Source: Verrucomicrobiota bacterium (GTDB taxonomy: Bacteria; Pseudomonadota; Gammaproteobacteria; Nevskiales; Nevskiaceae). From it: a stretch of 38,139 nt of DNA. The position numbers and the translations under genes were made by a program. The DNA is taken from positions 1 to 38,139 of the forward strand of contig CAJCJI010000016.1 in NCBI GenBank assembly GCA_903970595.1, read 5' to 3'. Position 1 is the stretch's first letter; each line of letters opens with the position of its first letter. The notes under the pieces are model-generated. The model saw only the letters and a list, made by a program, of their open reading frames with translations, was not told where the DNA came from and ran no database searches. Of this stretch, positions 17,161 to 24,841 are shown in pieces.

Positions 17161-17206
17161 CCGCATAGACCGGAAATGAGCCGTATAGACCGGAAATGAG
17201 CCGTAT
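17161..17206. repeat. Tandem 20-bp repeat upstream of the sugar transferase
   Basis: Copy 1 (17161-17180) reads CCGCATAGACCGGAAATGAG and copy 2 (17181-17200) differs at one base (CCGTATAG...). A third copy keeps only CCGTAT at 17201-17206 before the sequence diverges. The first 13 bases are identical to 4248-4260. The array ends where a weak -35-like TTTACT (17206-17211) begins, 17 bp before TAACCT (17229-17234). This arrangement suits activator sites feeding a promoter for the sugar transferase gene; the function is inferred. Confidence 0.5.
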
Positions 17207-17263
17207 TTACTATTGAATTGCCTTCCTTTAACCTGCGAAAAAGCACAAACTCAGGGAGGAGCC

Positions 17264-17377
17264 TTGAGGCCACTGAAAGGCTTCAGTAAGGGTGCGGCTC
17301 AAATACTGGTCCGGCGTCGGCTGGCGGATTCGCCAAGGCCTGCATCCGGCGGTAGGCGCACCTTGCGGTATAAATAA
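17264..17377 (+). CDS. Possible 37-aa leader ORF before the sugar transferase
   Basis: A TTG at 17264 sits 3 bp after a strong ribosome-binding sequence (AGGGAGGA at 17253-17260) and opens 37 codons ending in TAA at 17375-17377, 28 bp before the sugar transferase ATG. The peptide is very basic, with RRR and RR runs, and resembles no family I know. It could be a leader peptide, or the ribosome-binding match could be chance. Low confidence. Confidence 0.22.
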   Translation: MRPLKGFSKGAAQILVRRRLADSPRPASGGRRTLRYK

Positions 17378-17405
17378 ATAACGATTGCGGGGTGGGCTTT
17401 ACATC

Positions 17406-18125
17406 ATGGACGAATTGTCCGTTCATAGAGATTTGCTGCGGCTTGCATCCAGGGCGCCGCAAAATCCACAGCAAAACCTTTTACCGGTCGAATTTGTATG
17501 GATCGAATCGGGATACTGGTCGCGCCTGATCAAACGCGGCATCGACATCGCCGGCAGCCTCAGCTTGCTGCTGCTGCTATCCCCCTTGCTCGCGGTGGTG
17601 GCCTGCGCCGTGGCGCGCAGCGGCCGGCCGATTCTGTTTGCCCAGGCGCGGGTCGGCCTCGGCGGAAGGATCTTCCGCTGCCTGAAGTTCCGCTCGATGA
17701 GCCCGGGCGCCGAGGAGATCCTCGACGAACTGCTGCGCAAGGATTCGGCGCTGCGTCAGGACTGGGAACGCGGGCAGAAGCTGAAGAACGATTTCCGCAT
17801 CACCCCGGTCGGCGCGATACTGCGGAAATGGAGCCTCGACGAACTGCCCCAGCTGTGGAATGTGCTGCGCGGCGACATGAGCCTGGTGGGGCCGCGCCCC
17901 GCCCTGCCCTCGCAGATGGAGATCTACGGCGCTTCGGCGGCGGTCTATTCCTCGATGCGGCCGGGCATCACCGGCCTGTGGCAGATCACGGCCCGCGGCG
18001 ATATGAACTTCAAGCGGCGCGTCGCCCTGGATTGCGAGTACGTGGAAAACTTCACACTGGGCAAAGACCTGGTGTATCTGTTGAAAACCGTACTGGTGGT
18101 ATTGCGCCGGGACGGCGCGCATTGA
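17406..18125 (+). CDS. Undecaprenyl-phosphate sugar phosphotransferase (initiating)
   Basis: Polyprenyl-phosphate sugar-1-phosphate transferase of the bacterial sugar transferase family, which starts the repeat unit on undecaprenyl phosphate. At 239 aa it is the short form: one membrane segment (about residues 45-70, LSLLLLLSPLLAVVACAVA) followed by the catalytic core KFRSMSPGAEE, KWSLDELPQLWNVLRGDMSLVGPRP and PGITGLWQITARGD. The multi-span N-terminal half of WcaJ/WbaP is absent. The ATG at 17406 with GGGGTGGG upstream is the start. It is the only initiating transferase in the window, so one or both export systems may depend on it. Confidence 0.95.
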   Translation: MDELSVHRDLLRLASRAPQNPQQNLLPVEFVWIESGYWSRLIKRGIDIAGSLSLLLLLSPLLAVVACAVARSGRPILFAQARVGLGGRIFRCLKFRSMSPGAEEILDELLRKDSALRQDWERGQKLKNDFRITPVGAILRKWSLDELPQLWNVLRGDMSLVGPRPALPSQMEIYGASAAVYSSMRPGITGLWQITARGDMNFKRRVALDCEYVENFTLGKDLVYLLKTVLVVLRRDGAH

Positions 18126-18174
18126 GGATTGCGCCGCACGGCGGCGGCACCTCGATTGACGGCGGGATCCTGCG

Positions 18175-19170
18175 ATGATGCCGGCCCCGCAGCCCGAGAC
18201 TTCGATTGCGGCGGCAGGCTCGCGCAAGCTGCGGCCCTGGCTGCCGGACTTCCTGATCGTCGGGGCCATGAAATGCGGCACCTCCAGCATGCGCGCGGCG
18301 CTGCGCCTGCATCCGCAGATCTTCATGCCCGACGGCGAGATCTTCTTTTTCGACATCGACGACTTCCAGCAGCACCCGGACTTTTTTGCCTACGACGGCC
18401 GCCGCTGGACCCTGCGCGATTTCGACGGCGAACTGGAACGCTACCTGGAGTGGTATGCCCGTTTCTTCGCGCAGGCCAGGCCCGGACAGCACGTGGGCGA
18501 GGATTCGACCACCTATCTGGTCTCGCATCAGGCGCCAGGCCGCATCGCCAGGCTCAATCCGGACATGCGCATCATCATCATGCTGCGCGATCCGGCCAGC
18601 CGCGCCTACTCCAGCTATTGGCACCTGGTGCGCTACGGCCGCGCCGTATTCAGCTTCGAGGACATGCTGCGGCTGTGTCCGGAGGCGGTGGTCCAGCGCA
18701 GCTACTACAAGCAGCAAATCGAACACTACCTGCGCCATCTTCCGCGCCGCAATCTGCACTTTGTCCTGCTCGAGGAATACGTCGCGGCGCCGGCGCAGGT
18801 GCTGGACGGGGTCTGCCGCTTCCTCGGCGTTCCGGCCGAACTGCTGCCGGCGCAGACCGGCGCCAGGCACGACAATCGCGGTGCGGCGCCGCGCTGGCCG
18901 CGCTTGCAACGGCTGCGCAACCACCTGGCCTGGAAGCGCGAATCGACCCAGTTCCTGGCCCATCTGCCCGACCAGGGCGGCGGCATCCGCCCCGGGTACC
19001 GGCGCAGCCTCGCAGACCGGCTGTACACGCGGCTCAACCCTTCGATTCCTGCAACCGAGCCGATGCGGCCCGGTACCCGCGAGTTCCTCAACAGGCTGTT
19101 CGAGCGCGAGAACCGCGGCCTTGATGAACTGATCGGCAAAGACCTGACACGCCATTGGTACCGGGACTGA
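18175..19170 (+). CDS. PAPS-dependent sulfotransferase
   Basis: A 331-aa cytosolic sulfotransferase that should move sulfate from PAPS to a hydroxyl or amine of the polymer. FLIVGAMKCGTSSMRAAL (about residues 23-40) is the 5'-phosphosulfate-binding loop with its catalytic Lys, and IIIMLRDPASRAYSSYWH is the 3'-phosphate-binding motif. GEDSTTYL lies between them as in heparan-sulfate-type enzymes. It follows the sugar transferase by 49 bp and overlaps the GH71-like gene by 16 bp. No PAPS-forming genes are present in the window, so the donor must come from general sulfur assimilation. A sulfated exopolysaccharide is the natural reading. Confidence 0.9.
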   Translation: MMPAPQPETSIAAAGSRKLRPWLPDFLIVGAMKCGTSSMRAALRLHPQIFMPDGEIFFFDIDDFQQHPDFFAYDGRRWTLRDFDGELERYLEWYARFFAQARPGQHVGEDSTTYLVSHQAPGRIARLNPDMRIIIMLRDPASRAYSSYWHLVRYGRAVFSFEDMLRLCPEAVVQRSYYKQQIEHYLRHLPRRNLHFVLLEEYVAAPAQVLDGVCRFLGVPAELLPAQTGARHDNRGAAPRWPRLQRLRNHLAWKRESTQFLAHLPDQGGGIRPGYRRSLADRLYTRLNPSIPATEPMRPGTREFLNRLFERENRGLDELIGKDLTRHWYRD

Positions 19171-20795
19171 AAGCCGGGGTTTGCGCTCTCGCCGCGCCGG
19201 CCATCCTGGCGCTGTGCGCCGCCCTGGCCGCACCGGCCCTGGCTGGCGACCCGGCATGGCCGTTCGACCAGCCGCCGATCGACACGCTGCGGCAGTCGCC
19301 GAAGAAGGTGTTCGCCCACTACTTCACGCCGTTCATGCTGTGGCACTACCAGGTGTCGGGCCGCTGTCCCGCTGCATCGCCGGACTGCGGCGACGACGGA
19401 GCCCACGATGTGTATCAGGACTACCTCAGCGGGCGCGGAGCGGACGACGTCCACCTGGCGGTCGGGGGCTATTTGCGCGAGCGGCCCCTGCCCGCTGCCG
19501 CCACGCCGGCCAACGATCCGGCCTGGGAACTGCACAATGCCGAGGAGGAGGTGCGGCGCGCCAGCGCCCTGGGGCTCGACGGTTTCGCGGTCGACATCCT
19601 GTGGGACCAGGGCGAGTCGCCCGACCAGGACTGGCATCGGGTCAAGGTGCTGCTGCAGGCGGCGGCCGAGGTCGATCCCGACGCTCCGGGGCACACCGGC
19701 TTCAAGATCATGCTGATGCCGGACATGGATACGCAATGGACGGAAAGTCCGGCGCGGCTCGCCAAGGGTATCGCTACGCTTTCTGCGTACTCATCGGTCT
19801 ATCGCGTTCCAGCCTGCGAGCATACCGACCGGCACCCTGCTGCCAACTGCCTGGTGGTGGCGCCCTACGATGCCGCCAGGCGCAGCGGGGCCTGGTGGGC
19901 CGATTGGAAACGGCAGATGCAGGCGCAGGGGCTTGACGTGGCGCTTCTGCCGGTGTTCCTGGAGTGGTGGAAGTACGCCGATTCACGCCTGGGATATGCG
20001 CCGTTGGCTTACGGCTACTCCGATTGGGGCACCGCTTCGTTCCTGCAGCAGGCGAGTTGGCTGACCATGTCCGCGCAGGCGCACAAGCTGGGGATTCCCC
20101 TGTGGATGGGCACCGTCCGGCCCCAGGACTCGCGGCCCAAGGATCTGAGCCCGCCCACGTATTTCGAGAGCGTCAACAGCCGCGTGTTCCGCGAGACCTG
20201 GGGCAACGCCATCTCCGGCGGCGCGGACTGGGTGCAGATCGCCACCTGGAACGACTATTCGGAACACACCGAGATCGCCCCTTCGACGCGGACCCAGTAC
20301 GGCTTCTACGACCTCACCGCCTATTACACCAGCTGGTTCAAGTCCGGCGTGCAGCCGGCCATCACGCGCGACGTGCTGTATTACTTCCATCGGCGGCATA
20401 GCAGCGCCGCCGTGCCCAGCCAGGTTGCCGCGGCCAATCGCTTCGAGCTGCGCCATCCGGCGCTGGACACGGCGGTCGATCAGATCGAACTGCTCGCGTT
20501 CCTGACTGCGCCCGGCACGCTGCGCATTTCGGCCGGAGGCACCGTGCTGGCCGACAAGGCGGTGGTGAATGTCGCCGCCGGAGGCAGCATCGTCTCCCTG
20601 GCGGCGCCGCTGCCGGCGGCGGCCTCCCCCACCCGGCTCAGCTTCAGCCTGATCCGCAACGGCAAGACCGTGACCAGCGTCACCAGCCCCAGCCCGGTGT
20701 GCGACCGGATCGGCTACCAGGATCTGCTGTACCAGGCCGGTAGCAGCTCGCGGGCGCCGGTGCCTGGGATCGCGGACGGCTGCGGCAGCTACTAA
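19155..20795 (+). CDS. Secreted GH71-like (alpha-1,3-glucanase family) glycoside hydrolase
   Basis: A 546-aa secreted protein. A TTG at 19155 is the only start that gives the signal peptide (hydrophobic about residues 8-29, cleavage near ALA-GDP), because a stop lies 8 codons upstream. KKVFAHYFTPF, EEVRRASALGLDGFAVDIL, FKIMLMPDMD and WVQIATWNDYSEHTEI follow the order of GH71 endo-alpha-1,3-glucanases, which are close to GH99. The last 120 or so residues look like a beta-sandwich appendage. Its start lies within the sulfotransferase gene, so the two are coupled. It probably trims or releases the polymer in the periplasm or outside. Its stop is 4 bp from a convergent gene. Confidence 0.72.
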   Translation: MVPGLKAGVCALAAPAILALCAALAAPALAGDPAWPFDQPPIDTLRQSPKKVFAHYFTPFMLWHYQVSGRCPAASPDCGDDGAHDVYQDYLSGRGADDVHLAVGGYLRERPLPAAATPANDPAWELHNAEEEVRRASALGLDGFAVDILWDQGESPDQDWHRVKVLLQAAAEVDPDAPGHTGFKIMLMPDMDTQWTESPARLAKGIATLSAYSSVYRVPACEHTDRHPAANCLVVAPYDAARRSGAWWADWKRQMQAQGLDVALLPVFLEWWKYADSRLGYAPLAYGYSDWGTASFLQQASWLTMSAQAHKLGIPLWMGTVRPQDSRPKDLSPPTYFESVNSRVFRETWGNAISGGADWVQIATWNDYSEHTEIAPSTRTQYGFYDLTAYYTSWFKSGVQPAITRDVLYYFHRRHSSAAVPSQVAAANRFELRHPALDTAVDQIELLAFLTAPGTLRISAGGTVLADKAVVNVAAGGSIVSLAAPLPAAASPTRLSFSLIRNGKTVTSVTSPSPVCDRIGYQDLLYQAGSSSRAPVPGIADGCGSY

Positions 20796-20799
20796 AGCA

Positions 20800-21792
20800 T
20801 TACGGGGTCGATGCGGGAGCTTGCGCCGGCATCAGGCTCGCATCCACCGCGCGCTGCAGCACCCCGGCCAGGATGCCCTGGCCTTCCGCGCGCAGATGGA
20901 TACCGTCGTTGGCGAGCACCTTGCGCCCCGCCGCCAGCGCTGCCTGCAGCTCATGGGCATCGTCCACCCAGGGCACCTGCTCGTCGCGCGCCACCTCCTG
21001 GTTGGCGTAGTAGCCGGCCTGGAACCTGCCGCCCGAAAGCTCGCTCCGGCTCAGGTGCTGCATCAGCGCCAGCTTCGCCCCGCGTGCCCGGGCCAGGCGG
21101 AAGATGTCGCGCTCGGCCCGCGCGCACCAGGCGATGTCCGCAGCCGAAACCGGGGCGCCCGCGAGGCTGCGGTCGACCCCCGCGGGCGTTGCGCCGATGC
21201 CGAACAACTGCGGCAACAAATAGGTGACGAACAGATCCTGCAACGCCAGCACCGGCTGCCTGGCCGGATACTCCGCCGAAACGCCGACCACCGGGATGAA
21301 GGAGGGCGCGTCGGCATAGTCGTGCGAGGACAGTTCCAGTACCACCACGTCCGCATCCAGCGTACCGTAGGCTTGCAGCCAGGCCAGCTCGTTCGGCGGC
21401 CCCCAGCTCTTGGCGCTGGCGTTGCCGACGACGACCGGACGCCGCAGGCGCGCCGCCAGGGAACGCTGCAGCAGCGCCGTGGCGATCGCCGCCTGGTCGA
21501 TCGCGGCGCTGCCGTTGACCACGCTGTCGCCGATCACCAGCACCCGGAATTCCGCCGGATCGCTTTTCCGCGGCGGGAAGTCGTCGGCCCGCATGCCGTA
21601 GCGATTGACCGAGTACAGCTGATGAAAGCGGTGAACCACCTGCGATGGCACCAACTGGTATTCCATGCGCTCATCGCTCTGGTACAGGGGCAGCTGCCCC
21701 AGCCCGATGAGCCAGCGGCAGATCGCCTCGCCCGCGCAGGCCAGGCACAGCAGCGCCAGCAGCGGTTTGCGCCAGGCGTTCCCTGAGCTCAT
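20800..21792 (-). CDS. SGNH/GDSL-family hydrolase, membrane-anchored
   Basis: A 330-aa protein with one N-terminal hydrophobic segment (about residues 9-32) and an SGNH-type esterase fold. Block I is VLVIGDSVVNGSAA with Ser90 as nucleophile, VVVGNASAKSWGPPNE supplies the oxyanion region, LELSSHDYADAP a further block, and DGIHLRAEGQGIL the catalytic Asp-x-x-His. Such proteins in EPS clusters remove or transfer O-acetyl groups; direction cannot be told here. The ATG at 21792 overlaps the stop of the upstream membrane glycosyltransferase gene as ATGA, which overrides a longer frame upstream. It could act with the acyltransferase encoded divergently at 23558. Confidence 0.8.
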   Translation of the reverse strand: MSSGNAWRKPLLALLCLACAGEAICRWLIGLGQLPLYQSDERMEYQLVPSQVVHRFHQLYSVNRYGMRADDFPPRKSDPAEFRVLVIGDSVVNGSAAIDQAAIATALLQRSLAARLRRPVVVGNASAKSWGPPNELAWLQAYGTLDADVVVLELSSHDYADAPSFIPVVGVSAEYPARQPVLALQDLFVTYLLPQLFGIGATPAGVDRSLAGAPVSAADIAWCARAERDIFRLARARGAKLALMQHLSRSELSGGRFQAGYYANQEVARDEQVPWVDDAHELQAALAAGRKVLANDGIHLRAEGQGILAGVLQRAVDASLMPAQAPASTP

Positions 21793-23501
21793 GGCTCCCG
21801 CCCGGACCCGGCGCCCGGATCGTAGCGATGAAAGCCGCGGTCCGCGGGATCGAAGTACAGCAACTGGACCGGGGCACCGCGCAGCGTCAGCCGCAGGCTG
21901 TCCCACTGGCCGTCTTCCGCGCCGGGCAGCAGTTCGACATCGATATCCGGCGCCGGCTTGAGCCGCGCCGGCTGGGCATGCGATACGAAAGCGCCGCACC
22001 AGTCGATGCCGCAGGACTGGTCGAACTCGAACTGCCCGGCCGTCGCCGTGGCTTTCAGCGCGACGCTGCACGGCTGCCGCAGCCGCAGCGCGCTGGCCGG
22101 GCAGGCAAAGTCGGCCGCCTTGACGATCCGGGCATCGACACCTCCTGCCAGCCGCAGCCACCGCGCCTGGGAGTGCCAGCTCACCGGGTCGTTCAGCACC
22201 AGCACGGTCTCGCCCGGCGCGAAGCGCTTGAGTTCCGCCAGGTACTGCCGGCTGATCTGCGAGTACTCCACCAGCAAGGGCTGCAGTTCGATCCAGCGCT
22301 CACGCGCGCGCCACTGCGTTGCCGCCAGGCCGACAAGCAGGGCGAGCAAGGCCAGCAGGCCCAGGCGCGGCGCGCGGCGCTCCGCCAGCCACAAGCCGAG
22401 GCAAGTCAGCAGCCACACATCCAGCACCGCGCCGTAGCGGGCGCCCAAGCCCACCAGGGTCATGAACCCGTAGGAAAACAGCAGGCCCAGCTCGGCCAGG
22501 CGCGGCGGCTGCCGATCGCGCAGCAGGCGCAGAACGATCAGGCCTGCAGCCGCCAACAGAAATCCAAGGTTGGCGGCGAATAGCAGCCAGGCGCGCAGCG
22601 CCTGGCTGCCCGCGCCGTGCAGGTGGAACGGCAGCGTGTCCACCCACAAGGGCCATTGCAGCACCAGCTTGAGTGCACGCTTGAGCGTATCGCCGGCGCC
22701 GGACGGCAGTACATAGACGCCGCCGGCCGGGTTGCCGAACGCCAGCACGCGCAGTGCCAGCCAGAGCAGCAAGGGCAGCGCCAGCAGGAGCAGCGGCCAG
22801 GGCGAGGGCCGCGGCCGCGCCGTCCACCAATGGAGCAGATAGGCGGCCAGCGCCGCGGCCAGGATCGGCAGCACCGTTTCCTTGGTGAAGACCGCCCACA
22901 GCAGGACTGCCGCGGCCAGCGCCCAACGCCCGCGGTTGTACGCCAGCAGGACCAGCAGGCTCAGTGCCGCCACCAGCGGATCGAAAGCACCGTAGGGCGA
23001 CTGCAGCACCCCGAACTCGGGGGCCATGGACGGCATCAGCGGCGCCAGCGCCGCCAGCGACAGGGACGGCCGCAGCGCCGCCGCGGGATGCTGCCGGATC
23101 GCCAGGAACACCAGCCCGGAGCAGGCCCCCATCGCGGCGTAATTGAAATACAAGTAACCGCCCGACTCCGGGGACAGTGCCAGCCCCAGCAGCCAGTACA
23201 CCGCGTTGAAACCGGGCCGCAGGAAATCGGCGTAAGGGTGCGAGACCGCCGGATCGTAGACGAAGTAATCCGAAAAGCCGCGGGTGAACCACTGCAGCGG
23301 CGCGGCGAACGCCGGATGGGAGTTGGCGACGATCGCCCACTGGTCGGCGAGCGGAAAGTAGTCGCGTGCGACGAAGCCGTGAAGCGCGCAGCACAGGCCC
23401 AGCGTCCAGGCCAGCGCCAGGCCGAGGGCCCAGGCCAGGTCCCGCCCCGCCAGGGCGCGCGCTGACCGATCGGGGTCGGCCTCCCTGTCAGGTGAACTCA
23501 T
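21789..23501 (-). CDS. Polytopic GT-C-type membrane glycosyltransferase (polymerase candidate)
   Basis: A 570-aa integral membrane protein with about ten hydrophobic segments between residues 25 and 400 and a soluble periplasmic C-terminal domain of about 150 residues. The first periplasmic loop, HGFVARDYFPLADQW, carries the acidic residue expected of GT-C enzymes, and WAVFTKETVLPIL resembles the PMT/ArnT group. These proteins use polyprenyl-phosphate sugars in the periplasm. No canonical Wzy is seen elsewhere in the window, so this could equally be the repeat-unit polymerase. The start ATG at 23501 lies in a 56-bp divergent gap with an inverted repeat. Confidence 0.72.
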   Translation of the reverse strand: MSSPDREADPDRSARALAGRDLAWALGLALAWTLGLCCALHGFVARDYFPLADQWAIVANSHPAFAAPLQWFTRGFSDYFVYDPAVSHPYADFLRPGFNAVYWLLGLALSPESGGYLYFNYAAMGACSGLVFLAIRQHPAAALRPSLSLAALAPLMPSMAPEFGVLQSPYGAFDPLVAALSLLVLLAYNRGRWALAAAVLLWAVFTKETVLPILAAALAAYLLHWWTARPRPSPWPLLLLALPLLLWLALRVLAFGNPAGGVYVLPSGAGDTLKRALKLVLQWPLWVDTLPFHLHGAGSQALRAWLLFAANLGFLLAAAGLIVLRLLRDRQPPRLAELGLLFSYGFMTLVGLGARYGAVLDVWLLTCLGLWLAERRAPRLGLLALLALLVGLAATQWRARERWIELQPLLVEYSQISRQYLAELKRFAPGETVLVLNDPVSWHSQARWLRLAGGVDARIVKAADFACPASALRLRQPCSVALKATATAGQFEFDQSCGIDWCGAFVSHAQPARLKPAPDIDVELLPGAEDGQWDSLRLTLRGAPVQLLYFDPADRGFHRYDPGAGSGREP

Positions 23502-23524
23502 CTCAATTGGTTTACAAACACCCG

Positions 23525-23545
23525 GCCGGCACTGATACTGCCGGC
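23525..23545. promoter_or_regulatory. Perfect inverted repeat in a divergent intergenic gap
   Basis: GCCGGCA (23525-23531) and TGCCGGC (23539-23545) are perfect reverse complements around a 7-bp centre, in the 56-bp gap between the divergent membrane glycosyltransferase and acyltransferase genes. The same bases include GGCAC-N7-TGC, which fits the GG-N10-GC spacing of sigma-54 promoters on the plus strand. Either an operator for both genes or a -24/-12 promoter is possible; neither is proven. Confidence 0.4.
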
Positions 23546-23557
23546 ATAATACAGTCA

Positions 23558-24841
23558 GTGAGCGGCCTTGAAGTGGGCAATGACTCGTCGGCTGCGAACA
23601 CCGCTTCGCGGCCCCAGGCCGTGGCACAGGAAACCCGCAGCATCGACCGATCCGGCAGCGGCGTCGGCAGCCGCCGCATTACCGAGATCGAAGGCATACG
23701 CGGCCTCCTGTCGCTGATCGTCGTCGGCGGCCACTTGTTCGTCACCAACGGATGGCATCCCGAGAACCAGCCCCTGTTCTGGTATGCGGGCTGCATGGAC
23801 GTGTTCTTCTGCATCTCCGGCTTTCTCATCACCCGCATCCTGCTTGGCAACCAGGACCGTCCGGACTTCCACAGAGCTGCCTTTCTCAAGAACTATTTCA
23901 TCCGCCGCATCCTGCGCATCTGGCCGATGTACTACCTGGGGATGCTGTTCGCCTACCTGGTCTACCGGGTCAGCGGCGGCATGACCGCGCATGGCGAATT
24001 CCATCCCTGGCATCCGGCCTGGTACGAGGTGCTGATCCCGTTTTTCTACCTGCAGAACGTGGAACTGTATTTCGGGCATCCGCTGTTCAACTACCTGTTC
24101 ATCTTCGTCCACTCCTGGTCGGTGGCGGTGGAGGAGCAGTTCTACCTGGTCTGGCCGTTCGTGGTGTTGTTCCTCCTGCGCCGGGCCGGGCCGGCATTGC
24201 GCCTGGCGGCAGGCGGCGGCGCCATCCTCCTGGCAATGGTGCTGCGGGTGAAGCTGCTGCACCTGAGCACGGTCACGCTGTGGCTGCTGGCGACGCGCCT
24301 CGACGGTTTCGTCCTGGGCGCGCTGCTGGCCTACGTGGAACGCGCCGTCGCCGCCGGCCAGGCGGCCCCCGCGTTGTCCCGCATGTTTCGCTGGCTGTGG
24401 CTGTGGCCCTGCATCGAACTGCTGCCCTACCTGAGCCAGGGCTACTTCGGCATCGACTGGCACCTGCCCAGGTCCCTGGACAAGACTCTGTTTGATCCCT
24501 TCTTCAATTTCGCCCTGCTGGGCTTCAGCCTGATCGGCTACTGCGTGTTTTTCGGCTCCTCCGTCCACGGCAAAAGCCCGGTGGTGCGCTTGTTGAACCT
24601 GCGCCCGCTGGCTCACCTGGGCGCCATCAGCTATTCCACCTACCTGCTGCATGTGCCGATCGTGTTCGCGCTGCTGCCCCTGCTGCGCAACGCCTACGAC
24701 TTGTCCACCTGGGCCAGCTTTGCCATCGGCTACGCCTTGACCCTGGGCCTGGCCCATTTCACCTACACCTTCGTCGAGGCCCAGGCGATGCGCCTGAAGA
24801 AACGCTTCGGCTACGCAGCGGAGCCGCGCTCAGGCACCTGA
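23558..24841 (+). CDS. Acyltransferase family 3 (OafA/YrhL-like)
   Basis: An integral-membrane O-acyltransferase of about 427 aa that probably acetylates sugar hydroxyls of the polymer. ITEIEGIRGLLSLIVVGGHLF is the usual first segment with its conserved E-G-x-R-G, followed by DVFFCISGFLITRIL, FIRRILRIWPMYYL and HSWSVAVEEQFYLVWPF, all family hallmarks, and about ten membrane segments in total. The frame is open far upstream through the divergent gene; a GTG at 23558 is the first plausible start, but it is weakly supported. Its last 12 bp overlap the convergent fghA gene. Confidence 0.9.
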   Translation: MSGLEVGNDSSAANTASRPQAVAQETRSIDRSGSGVGSRRITEIEGIRGLLSLIVVGGHLFVTNGWHPENQPLFWYAGCMDVFFCISGFLITRILLGNQDRPDFHRAAFLKNYFIRRILRIWPMYYLGMLFAYLVYRVSGGMTAHGEFHPWHPAWYEVLIPFFYLQNVELYFGHPLFNYLFIFVHSWSVAVEEQFYLVWPFVVLFLLRRAGPALRLAAGGGAILLAMVLRVKLLHLSTVTLWLLATRLDGFVLGALLAYVERAVAAGQAAPALSRMFRWLWLWPCIELLPYLSQGYFGIDWHLPRSLDKTLFDPFFNFALLGFSLIGYCVFFGSSVHGKSPVVRLLNLRPLAHLGAISYSTYLLHVPIVFALLPLLRNAYDLSTWASFAIGYALTLGLAHFTYTFVEAQAMRLKKRFGYAAEPRSGT

